DNA from: JBFMHD01 sp040752395 [NCBI: Candidatus Hydrogenedentota bacterium]
Lineage (GTDB): Bacteria; JBFMHD01
Assembly (NCBI GenBank): GCA_040752395.1
Contig: JBFMHD010000003.1
Span: 1 to 38,081, forward strand
DNA: 38,081 bases
Reading direction: 5' to 3'
Notes under the pieces: generated by a model
What the model was told of the DNA's origin: nothing
Seen by the model: only the letters and a program-made list of their open reading frames with translations
Databases searched by the model: none
Translations under genes and position numbers: made by a program
In this document: positions 31,511 through 38,081 of the stretch, in pieces
Layout: each line of letters begins with the position of its first letter
Position numbering within the stretch: position 1 is the first letter of the stretch

Positions 31511-33340
31511 TCAAGGGATACCAAGTTCTCTAAGTTTCTCTTTTGTTGGTATCCCGAACTCGTCCCACTTCCTTATATTATAGTATGCATACAACATATT
31601 CCCTAAATCTGCAAGCACACCTTTTGCTTTACCATCAGGTTTTGCACCTGCAAACATCCTCGGTGGCAGCACATCATCTTTTCTACTTATCCCAAGCCTT
31701 ACATCAAACATCCGCTTCAAATTAACAAGCCTCTCACCTGTTCTCATAACATCATCCATCGTAAAATCAAAACCACATACAGCATTGAGCCACTGAGCTA
31801 TTATTTTAGGACCTACTCTACCTATGAATAAAAATTTACATAATCCAAGCGGATTAAAACAAGAGAGATAATTCTGCATATTAACTACAATCTGGGGTTT
31901 ATCATCGGATCTATGGGAGTCAGGGGCCACGGTATAACCCAGGTCTTCTACAGGAATCCCTCTATCAAGGAAATAAGTCAAGGCTTCAAGATGACAACCG
32001 CCACGAACAGCTGTGGCATAATTAAGCGACATACCAACATGTGCTCGCGGGTCATGGCCGGGTATCTCAAGCCCCTTTACCTCAACAGCCAGTTCTTGTG
32101 CATTCTTCCCTATCGTTAAAGCAGCTCTCCTGACACCAAGAGCTAATATATCACCTATGTGCTCCCTTTTTCCTATCATCTTAACAAGCTCAACAACAGA
32201 TTTTCCACCCCATTCTAATTTTAAACCACCTGTCTCCTTCTCAGTAATTATACCTCTTTCAAAAGCTTCGATAGCAAATGACACAAGATGACCACAGGAG
32301 ATAGTATCCATACCAAATTTATTACATAACTCATTTGCTTCAATCAAATCAAGCGGGTTGTCATTCAAACAATTTGAGCCGAGCATACCGATTGTTTCGT
32401 ATTCAGGACCATGACCATAGAGGTTTCTCTCTGGTACCTTATAAATTTTAGCACAACGTATGGGACAGGAAAAACAGGAATAATGTCGATCAAGATAAAG
32501 CGGTTGCATAGCCTGACCCGCAATCTTTTTCGCACCCTCTTTCCACGAACCAAGCTGCCAGTTCTTTATCGGTAAATCACCATACATCTCAACTGTCTCA
32601 ACACCACCAGATGTACCAAAGTTTGTAAGTCCAACTGTAAATTCTTTTATTTTCGGTATCTGTGCTTTAAGAAGTTCTTTGAGCAATTCTTTATTTGCGA
32701 TATTCGGGATTTTCTTACCTTTTACAGCTATGGCTTTTAAGTTTTTACTACCCATAACAGCACCTATACCACCACGAGCAGCAACCCGTGAGATTGGCGG
32801 ATCAAATATAATGCTTGCAAAAAAGGTAAGGTTTTCACCAGAAGGACCTATGGTACAAATCTTAAAATCATCACCTAATTCTTTAGCTAATATTTCTCCT
32901 GTTATGTAGGTATCTTTGGCCCAAAGATGAGATGCATCTCTTATTTCAATTTTTTCTTCTGTTATGCAAAGATAGACAGGTTTCTCGGATTTACCTGTTA
33001 TTATCATCCCATCAAAACCAGTAAATTTGAAAGTTGCAGGCCAGTGACCACCAACGGTTGCTTCGTTCCATATACCTGTAAGCGGCGATTTAGCACATAC
33101 AGAGAGTTTTGAAGAAGCTGGTATTGTCGTTCCTGTAAATAAACCCGCCATAAAAATTAATTGGCTTTGTGGAGATAATGGTTCTATATTTTCTATATCT
33201 TTCCAGTGGCTGAGTATCTTTGCACTGAGTCCTGAACCCATAAAATATTTTTTCACGTCTTCTTCATTGATAGGTATCTCTTCAGTCTTTTTATTGGATA
33301 AATCAATCTTCAATATTTTACCGTGATAACCATTTGTCAT
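31511..33340 (-). CDS. aor: Aldehyde:ferredoxin oxidoreductase
   Basis: A tungstopterin and Fe4S4 enzyme oxidising aldehydes with ferredoxin. The N-terminal domain begins GYHGKILKIDLSNKKTEEIP; the pterin-binding arginine-rich segment is PPISRVAARGGIGAVMGSKN; the cluster ligands are CFSCPIRC and a later Cys in NPLGLCKFLF; RGIPVEDLG follows. At 609 residues it is the usual size. The physiological aldehyde is unknown. AGAGGAGG, 5 nt before the ATG, comes from module A. A MoaD-like carrier encoded 1.6 kb downstream fits cofactor supply. Confidence 0.93.
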   Translation of the reverse strand: MTNGYHGKILKIDLSNKKTEEIPINEEDVKKYFMGSGLSAKILSHWKDIENIEPLSPQSQLIFMAGLFTGTTIPASSKLSVCAKSPLTGIWNEATVGGHWPATFKFTGFDGMIITGKSEKPVYLCITEEKIEIRDASHLWAKDTYITGEILAKELGDDFKICTIGPSGENLTFFASIIFDPPISRVAARGGIGAVMGSKNLKAIAVKGKKIPNIANKELLKELLKAQIPKIKEFTVGLTNFGTSGGVETVEMYGDLPIKNWQLGSWKEGAKKIAGQAMQPLYLDRHYSCFSCPIRCAKIYKVPERNLYGHGPEYETIGMLGSNCLNDNPLDLIEANELCNKFGMDTISCGHLVSFAIEAFERGIITEKETGGLKLEWGGKSVVELVKMIGKREHIGDILALGVRRAALTIGKNAQELAVEVKGLEIPGHDPRAHVGMSLNYATAVRGGCHLEALTYFLDRGIPVEDLGYTVAPDSHRSDDKPQIVVNMQNYLSCFNPLGLCKFLFIGRVGPKIIAQWLNAVCGFDFTMDDVMRTGERLVNLKRMFDVRLGISRKDDVLPPRMFAGAKPDGKAKGVLADLGNMLYAYYNIRKWDEFGIPTKEKLRELGIP

Positions 33341-33347
33341 CGAAACC

Positions 33348-33556
33348 TCCTCTGAAAAACATTGTAATTATAATAATATCAAGTAGAAGCAAGAAGCAAG
33401 ATAACGGAAGAAGTGAGAGGTATCAGGACAGGCTACAGGCTACGGACTACAGCCGGCTGGAGACAAAAGCCCAAAGCCTGCTGAAAAGTCTTGAGTCTTG
33501 AGTCCTGTTTTGACTCACGACTCTTTTCATATCATCTTTAGTTTTTCATCCTTTGT
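33348..33556. repeat. Composite intergenic element, copy 5 (A-B-C)
   Basis: A (about 33349-33386) touches the aor start; B follows with AAGCAAG words and AACGGAAGAAGTGAGAGGT; then C with GGCTAC heptads and facing GAGTC/GACTC words to ATCATCTTTAGTTTTTCATC. CTTTGTGCC and CTGTCTTCTGTCTCCT words continue to the leuC-like stop. Confidence 0.85.
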
Positions 33557-33581
33557 GCCTTCTCCTCCTGTCTTCTGTCTC

Positions 33582-34856
33582 CTAATATAATTCCAACTCA
33601 TTCGGGTCTATGATATAGCCTGTAATAGCAGAGGCGGCTGCAACTGCAGGGTTCGCCAGATAAACCTCACTCTCAGTATGACCCATTCTTCCAACAAAAT
33701 TTCTGTTTGTTGTCGCAATAGCACGTTCTCCCTTTGCAAGGATACCCATATGTCCTCCGAGACAGGGTCCACAGGTTGGCGTGCTTATAGCACACCCCGA
33801 ATCTATAAGTTTTTCAATATAGCCATCTTTTAAAAGTTGTAAATATATTTTTTGCGTCGCAGGAATAATTATTGTTCTTATATTTTTATCAACCTTTTTA
33901 CCATCAAGTATTTCAGCCGCTAATTTGATGTCTCGATACCAACCATTAGTACAGGAACCAATAACCACCTGATCTATTTTAACATCTTTTAATTCTTTTG
34001 CAAATTTAACATTTGATGGTAGATGCGGGCAACTGACCACAGGCTCAAGATTATCACAATCTATCTCAATGATTTCTTTATAATCAGCATCTTTATCAGG
34101 ATATAATATAGTGCCAACCTCTCTGTCTTGATTATGCTTATTCAGATAATCAATAGTTTTATCATCAGCAATAAATAGTCCGCATTTAGCCCCGGTTTCT
34201 ACAGCCATATTTGAGATGGTCAGTCTATCAAAGATTGTTAAATTATCAACAACTTCTCCAGAAAACTCTATAGCTCGATAATTAGCTCCATCAACACCTA
34301 TCCTTCCAATTGTGTAGAGTATTAAATCCTTTCCATAAACATATCTGTTTAATCTCCCTTTATAAACAACTTTTATCGTTTCTGGTATTTTAAGCCATAT
34401 TCTACCGTTTGCGAAACTACAACCCACATCAGTTGACCCCACGCCTGTGGCAAAGCAGGATAAAGCGCCATAGGTACAGGTATGACTATCAGCACCGATT
34501 ATTAAATCACCACAATGAACAAACCCTGATTCAGGTAATAAAGCATGTTCAATCCCTACTCGACCTATCTCCCAGAAGTTCTCTATACCCTGCTCCTTTG
34601 CAAATTCTCGGACAAATTTTACCTGAAGAGCGGATTTGATGTCTTTGTTTGGTGTAAAATGGTCACAAACAAGGGCTATCTTTTTTTTGTCAAAAACTTT
34701 TTTAACTCCTGTTTCGTAAAATGCTTTTATAGCTAACGGTGCTGTGATATCATTTGCTAAAACTAAATCTACCTTTGCTTCGATGATCTCCTGTGCTTTA
34801 ACATTTCCTTTAGCGACTTTTAAACTTAAAATTTTTTCAGCAAGTGTTAAACCCAT
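33582..34856 (-). CDS. Aconitase-family hydro-lyase large subunit (LeuC / homoaconitase type)
   Basis: A 424-residue large subunit of the 3-isopropylmalate dehydratase / homoaconitase family, which isomerises hydroxy-acids through a Fe4S4 cluster. Cluster ligands are in VVIGSCTNGW and CGPCLGGHMG. IIGADSHTCTYGALSCFATG, CDHFTPNKDI and NRNFVGRMGH are conserved. The length fits the compact LeuC/HacA form in which the swivel domain is a separate small subunit, but no leuD-like gene is adjacent; repeats and aor come next. The exact substrate (isopropylmalate, homocitrate, methyl- or dimethylmalate) cannot be decided. Confidence 0.88.
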   Translation of the reverse strand: MGLTLAEKILSLKVAKGNVKAQEIIEAKVDLVLANDITAPLAIKAFYETGVKKVFDKKKIALVCDHFTPNKDIKSALQVKFVREFAKEQGIENFWEIGRVGIEHALLPESGFVHCGDLIIGADSHTCTYGALSCFATGVGSTDVGCSFANGRIWLKIPETIKVVYKGRLNRYVYGKDLILYTIGRIGVDGANYRAIEFSGEVVDNLTIFDRLTISNMAVETGAKCGLFIADDKTIDYLNKHNQDREVGTILYPDKDADYKEIIEIDCDNLEPVVSCPHLPSNVKFAKELKDVKIDQVVIGSCTNGWYRDIKLAAEILDGKKVDKNIRTIIIPATQKIYLQLLKDGYIEKLIDSGCAISTPTCGPCLGGHMGILAKGERAIATTNRNFVGRMGHTESEVYLANPAVAAASAITGYIIDPNELELY

Positions 34857-34872
34857 GTTTTTAAAACTCCGT

Positions 34873-34900
34873 TTGACTTAATGAAAGAATATGTTATTAA
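34873..34900 (+). promoter_or_regulatory. Promoter for the small anchored protein
   Basis: TTGACT (34873-34878), a 16-nt spacer and TATTAA (34895-34900). It overlaps the divergent promoter of the leuC-like gene, so the two may exclude each other. Confidence 0.4.
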
Positions 34901-34913
34901 ATAAAAATGTCAA
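34886..34913 (-). promoter_or_regulatory. Promoter for the leuC-like gene
   Basis: A perfect TTGACA (34908-34913), a 16-nt spacer and TATTCT (34886-34891). CGGAG follows before the ATG at 34856. Confidence 0.5.
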
Positions 34914-34943
34914 TGTTATAAAAATGAGAAATAACAGAAAGAA

Positions 34944-35369
34944 ATGAAAAAGAGAGTTATTTTAGGTATCAGTTTAATAGTAATAACAGTATTTGTGTAT
35001 AAATATCTTGAAAGAAGAAATATTAAAAATGAGGTTTATATAATCTCTCATTTATTGCAAGAAGAACAGATAAAGGAATTATATGATTACATCTCAGATA
35101 ATTATTCGGACTCGTTTGGCTATACAAAGGACGATTTAATAAGAAGCATTGATGTTTTTTTGAGTGAATACGATATTAAAATCAGGATAGAGAAGATAAA
35201 AATATCAATAAAAACCAGACCTGCGGTTGTATATGTTAGAGGTAAAGTAGACTACCTTGGTCGAGATTTTAATATTGTGGCTGTGGTTGAAGATATAAAT
35301 CTGGTTTTAAAGAAAGAGAAAGATTTATGGAAGATAATATCAATTTTATCAGATAAACACCTGAGGTAG
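34944..35369 (+). CDS. Small membrane-anchored protein of unknown function
   Basis: A 141-residue protein with one N-terminal hydrophobic helix (VILGISLIVITVFVYKYL) followed by an alpha+beta domain: a helix pair (EEQIKELYDYIS, DDLIRSIDVFLSEYDI), then alternating strands ending DLWKIISILSD. The helix-then-strands pattern with a terminal W-K-I-x-S is reminiscent of NTF2/SnoaL-like folds, but I cannot confirm a family. It is the only plus-strand gene after the tRNA, transcribed away from the leuC-like gene and towards the sigma factor, whose stop lies 11 nt away. Confidence 0.75.
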   Translation: MKKRVILGISLIVITVFVYKYLERRNIKNEVYIISHLLQEEQIKELYDYISDNYSDSFGYTKDDLIRSIDVFLSEYDIKIRIEKIKISIKTRPAVVYVRGKVDYLGRDFNIVAVVEDINLVLKKEKDLWKIISILSDKHLR

Positions 35370-35380
35370 TGCCATAACTA

Positions 35381-36523
35381 CTATTCCTGAAGATAAAGTT
35401 TTAATTCTTTCTTTGTTCTATAGAACCTCATCCGCCTGAGAGCTTGTTTCTCAAGTTGTCTCACTCGTTCTCTTGTAATACGTAAAACATTTCCTATTTT
35501 TTCAAGAGTCATAGGTTCTTTGCCATCAAATCCATACCTCATCTTGATAATCTCTTTTTCTTTGCCTTTCAATACTTTAAGCAAACGTTCATGAACGAAC
35601 TTTTTCACCATATCAGACTCAACAATTGAATAAGGTGAGATGCTCGTATGGTCAGCTATAAAATCAGCAAGTTGTATATGCGGTGAATCATAAATGGGGC
35701 TGTCAAGACTTGCAGAGTCCTGCATAATATTACTCCATAAAATAATCTTTTCTGATGGAACTTCAAGTTCTGATGAGAGTTCATCATGCGTTGGTTCTCT
35801 ACGTAGTTTCTGAGTCAGCTCCTGTTTAGTTTTAGAGAATCTATTTAGCTGGTCAACAAGATGAACAGGTAATCTGATGGTTCTACCCTGGTCTGCAAGA
35901 GCCCTTACTATTGATTGCCTTATCCAATAAGTTGCATACGTCGAGAATCTATAATTTTTCCTGTGATCAAATAAATCAACTGCTTTTAAGAGACCAAGGT
36001 TTCCCTCATTAATAAGGTCAAGTAACGGTAAACCACGATTTTGATACTTTTTAGCTATAGATACAACGAGCCTCAGATTAGCCTCAATGAGCCTTCTTCT
36101 CGCTTCCTCATATTGAGTCTCAAGAATATTTTTCTGTTCCTTTATATTCTTTCGAGTAGCAGATTGCAATGTCTTCCTTTTTCTGAAAGATATTTTTCTA
36201 GCTTTTAGGTTACTTATCTTTATTTTAATTTTTTTTTCAATTTTCTGTAATTTAATTTTAACGTTTCTAATTTTTCTGGCGAGTCTTATTTCTTCTTCAA
36301 AGCTTAATAACTTTACCTTGGAAATTTCATTTAAAAATAATTTCAGTGTATCATCAACAACGATGCTTTCTGTTTTAATATCTTCTTCTGGTTCTTCTGT
36401 TTTGGGCGTTGTTTCAGCAACCTCTTCAATAAATTCCTGTACCTCTGAATCGGTTTTAGTAGCAAGGAATTCATCAATTTTACCATAGGATATTCTTTTT
36501 GTTTTTTTAATCTTTTTTCTCAT
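35381..36523 (-). CDS. Sigma-70 family RNA polymerase sigma factor (RpoD/RpoS type)
   Basis: Directs RNA polymerase to promoters. After an acidic N-terminal tail, region 1.2 (DTLKLFLNEISKVKLLSFEE) is followed by a Lys-rich insert (about residues 90-125), region 2 (NLRLVVSIAKKYQNRGLPLL, RFSTYATYWIRQSIVRAL), region 3 and region 4 (MTLEKIGNVLRITRERVRQL), all intact. At about 380 residues it is RpoS- to RpoD-like in size. I start at 36523, where AGAGGAA lies 8 nt upstream. The NlpD-like gene directly upstream mirrors the nlpD-rpoS order of Proteobacteria, but RpoS identity is not proven. A hairpin hides the ribosome binding site. Confidence 0.92.
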   Translation of the reverse strand: MRKKIKKTKRISYGKIDEFLATKTDSEVQEFIEEVAETTPKTEEPEEDIKTESIVVDDTLKLFLNEISKVKLLSFEEEIRLARKIRNVKIKLQKIEKKIKIKISNLKARKISFRKRKTLQSATRKNIKEQKNILETQYEEARRRLIEANLRLVVSIAKKYQNRGLPLLDLINEGNLGLLKAVDLFDHRKNYRFSTYATYWIRQSIVRALADQGRTIRLPVHLVDQLNRFSKTKQELTQKLRREPTHDELSSELEVPSEKIILWSNIMQDSASLDSPIYDSPHIQLADFIADHTSISPYSIVESDMVKKFVHERLLKVLKGKEKEIIKMRYGFDGKEPMTLEKIGNVLRITRERVRQLEKQALRRMRFYRTKKELKLYLQE

Positions 36524-36534
36524 AGTTAATATTC

Positions 36535-36560
36535 CTCTAACTCGGCATAGCCCGTTAGAG
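36535..36560 (-). promoter_or_regulatory. Hairpin covering the sigma factor Shine-Dalgarno
   Basis: In the mRNA, CUCUAAC (36560-36554) pairs perfectly with GUUAGAG (36541-36535) over a 12-nt loop. The second arm contains most of the AGAGGA ribosome binding site, so the fold could restrict translation, for example by temperature or a trans-acting RNA. Confidence 0.5.
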
Positions 36561-36600
36561 AGTTGATTTATCATCCTATCGCAATAACATCGCTAATCTG

Positions 36601-37296
36601 TTATCTGTGCCGGGGTAAATATTTAAGGGGGTCAACCGGCTCACCATCGATCCTTATCTCAAAATGTAAATGTGAACCTGTAGTATGACCGCTCATACCA
36701 ACCTCGGCAATCTTCTCTCCTTTTTTAACTCTTGTATTATAATTTGCAAGATTTTTTTTATTATGTGCATATACTGTAATAACCGAATTGTTATGTTCTA
36801 TCATTATAACATTGCCATAACCTCTCATAACATCAGAATAAATAATGAACCCATCTGCTGCTGCAAGTACCGACTTACCTAATGCCGCCTGTATATCTAT
36901 GCCTTGATGATACCCGCCATTATCCCCAATCCCAAAATAAGAACTGATTTTACCATCTACAGGCCAGATAAACTTTAATCCCATTAAATCAGGTGTTTCA
37001 TTTTTTTCTTTGGATCCCTCATCCCTCTGACCTTCATCAATTATTATAATTCTTCCTTCATATGGGATATACAATTTCTGTCCCGTATAAATATTAGAAT
37101 GGTCTTTTAAATGATTAACCTTAACTAATGTATCAACACTGATCCTATAAATCTGGGATATACGCCAGAGTGTCTCGCCTCTTCTAACTGTATGATACCT
37201 TCCACCCCTTTGTATAGTGAACCTCGGGTATGCTAAACAGGACGATAAAAGAATAATAATAAAAAATATATTAAAATAACGAATATATTTATTCAA
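36601..37296 (-). CDS. NlpD-like LysM and M23-domain lipoprotein
   Basis: A 231-residue envelope lipoprotein. The signal peptide ends in lipobox LLSSC (Cys20). One LysM domain (about residues 34-78, YHTVRRGETLWRI ... GQKLYIPY) binds peptidoglycan. The C-terminal M23/LytM domain keeps the zinc motif H-x3-D (HQGIDI, His130 and Asp134) and HLHFEI, so unlike E. coli NlpD, which is degenerate, it could be an active endopeptidase. The start overlaps the response regulator gene by 8 nt. Confidence 0.9.
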   Translation of the reverse strand: MNKYIRYFNIFFIIILLSSCLAYPRFTIQRGGRYHTVRRGETLWRISQIYRISVDTLVKVNHLKDHSNIYTGQKLYIPYEGRIIIIDEGQRDEGSKEKNETPDLMGLKFIWPVDGKISSYFGIGDNGGYHQGIDIQAALGKSVLAAADGFIIYSDVMRGYGNVIMIEHNNSVITVYAHNKKNLANYNTRVKKGEKIAEVGMSGHTTGSHLHFEIRIDGEPVDPLKYLPRHR

Positions 37297-37936
37297 GGTT
37301 AGCTAACCCTTCACGTAAAGCAAATAATGTAGCCTGAGTTCTATCATGCACATCTATCTTCTTGAATACACTGCTTAAATGATTTTTAACAGTCCGCTCA
37401 CTAATAAAAAGACGGTTAGCAATATCTTTATTTGAACATCCCGAAGCAACAAGTTCCAGAATTTCAACCTCTCTATCAGTTAAGCCCTTTTCATCTATAA
37501 CGTTTTTCTTTTCCTGAATAATATTCTGTAGCATTCGGCTCGCAATATTTATATTTATTAATGACTGACCGGTAGAAACCTTAATGATAGAATCTACAAG
37601 ATCTTCATATTTAATATCTTTTAACAGATAACCCATTGCTCCTGCTCGTATGGCCTCCAGAACATAATTATCATCATCATAAACAGTTAAAATTAATATA
37701 GCAAAATCAGATCGTTTCTGCATAATCTGTCTTGTAGCTTCAAGACCGCTCATCTTTGGCATATTTATGTCCATTAATATTACATCAGGGAATTCTTTAA
37801 AAGCCAGAGCAATGGCTTCCTCACCATTGGTTGCCTCACCCACAATAATTATATCTTTTCTTGCGGAAAGCATTTTTCTTAATCCCTCTCTTACCATTGT
37901 ATGGTCATCAGCAATGAGAACTTTAATGAATTGCAT
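37289..37936 (-). CDS. NarL/FixJ-type response regulator
   Basis: A 215-residue two-component regulator. The receiver domain has the acidic pair (ADDHTMVREG), phosphoacceptor Asp56 in VILMDINMP, the Thr of LILTVYDDD and the Lys of GYLLKD. The C-terminal LuxR-type helix-turn-helix reads LTDREVEILELVASG and KDIANRLFISERTVKNHLSS. The cognate histidine kinase is not in the window. It is the first gene of a regulator / NlpD-like / sigma factor unit. Family F repeat begins about 15 nt upstream. Confidence 0.93.
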   Translation of the reverse strand: MQFIKVLIADDHTMVREGLRKMLSARKDIIIVGEATNGEEAIALAFKEFPDVILMDINMPKMSGLEATRQIMQKRSDFAILILTVYDDDNYVLEAIRAGAMGYLLKDIKYEDLVDSIIKVSTGQSLININIASRMLQNIIQEKKNVIDEKGLTDREVEILELVASGCSNKDIANRLFISERTVKNHLSSVFKKIDVHDRTQATLFALREGLANLE

Positions 37937-37949
37937 TTGTAAAACCTCG

Positions 37950-38081
37950 GTTCATCCCTCTCTTTGCCAACAAGGCTTCTTTTTTTGCAAAAACACTTCA
38001 GTTTCGCAGTATAGCATAGCAGCTAGCTGATGGCAGGATGGCTTGAGGCACTGCCTCATCCGTCTCTTCGCCAAGAATTTT
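37950..38081. repeat. Family F repeat (right end, incomplete)
   Basis: Aligns with the 2304-2455 repeat through CATCC(G/C)TCTCTTTG, TATAGCATAGCAG and GAGGCACTGCCTCATCCGTC, with the palindrome at 38045-38057. It is cut by the window end. Confidence 0.8.

Noticed and set aside
33348-33386. Full sigma-70 promoter inside module A
   Set aside because: TATAAT or TACAAT-like -10 sequences can be picked in some copies, but no consistent -35 at 16-18 nt is seen across copies.
5000-33556. CRISPR arrays
   Set aside because: The repeats have no constant-length unique spacers, and no cas genes are present.

Overview
This AT-rich window reads as a Gram-negative, probably anaerobic, uncultured bacterium. 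The signs are LPS-type glycosyltransferases, several lipobox proteins, an Mla-type lipid ABC system, a split glycine decarboxylase (gcvPA/gcvPB), a tungsten-type aldehyde:ferredoxin oxidoreductase, and a large Alu-domain SRP RNA next to dnaX. I cannot assign a phylum from sequence alone. Nearly all genes after 5.2 kb are on the minus strand in tight, often 4-nt-overlapping operons.

Layout. 1-4292 (+): envelope polysaccharide genes (GT9 tail, GT2, GT4, NodB-type deacetylase, TPR membrane protein); the first 86 bases are a perfect inverted copy of 254-339, most likely a contig-end artefact. 4293-5298: tRNA-Ser(GCU), a decayed zinc-ribbon/membrane gene with its own terminator, and repeats. 5299-7766 (-): a permease / CPFC small protein / lipoprotein thioredoxin / CcdA operon of higher GC. 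7822-9738: radical SAM, thioredoxin and lipoate ligase, bracketed by 33-nt inverted repeats. 9745-15905: TPR metalloprotease, lpd, gcvPB, gcvPA, gcvH. 16238-21754: dtd, alr, a HEAT-repeat protein and dnaX, then the SRP RNA. 22597-29935: moaD-like, miaA, a neuB-lipoprotein fusion, rsbU- and rsbW-like regulators, a STAS protein and mlaE-mlaF-mlaD. 29914-34856: an AAA/DUF4143 ATPase with its own promoter, aor, and an aconitase-family large subunit. 34944-37936: a small anchored protein (+), then a NarL-type regulator, an NlpD-like protein and an RpoD/RpoS-type sigma factor.

The most unusual feature is in the spacers. A composite element of four modules (called A, B, C and D here) recurs in at least five intergenic regions in one orientation. 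Its parts are built from imperfect 7- or 8-nt words in tandem. Module A ends in an AGAGGAGG-type Shine-Dalgarno directly before gcvH, dnaX and aor. Module C folds on itself. Module D carries a Shine-Dalgarno, an ATG and a short hydrophobic reading frame, and forms the last codons of ccdA. A second family with a 106-bp period sits at 2.3 kb and at the right end. I regard this repeat system as the best candidate for something undescribed here.
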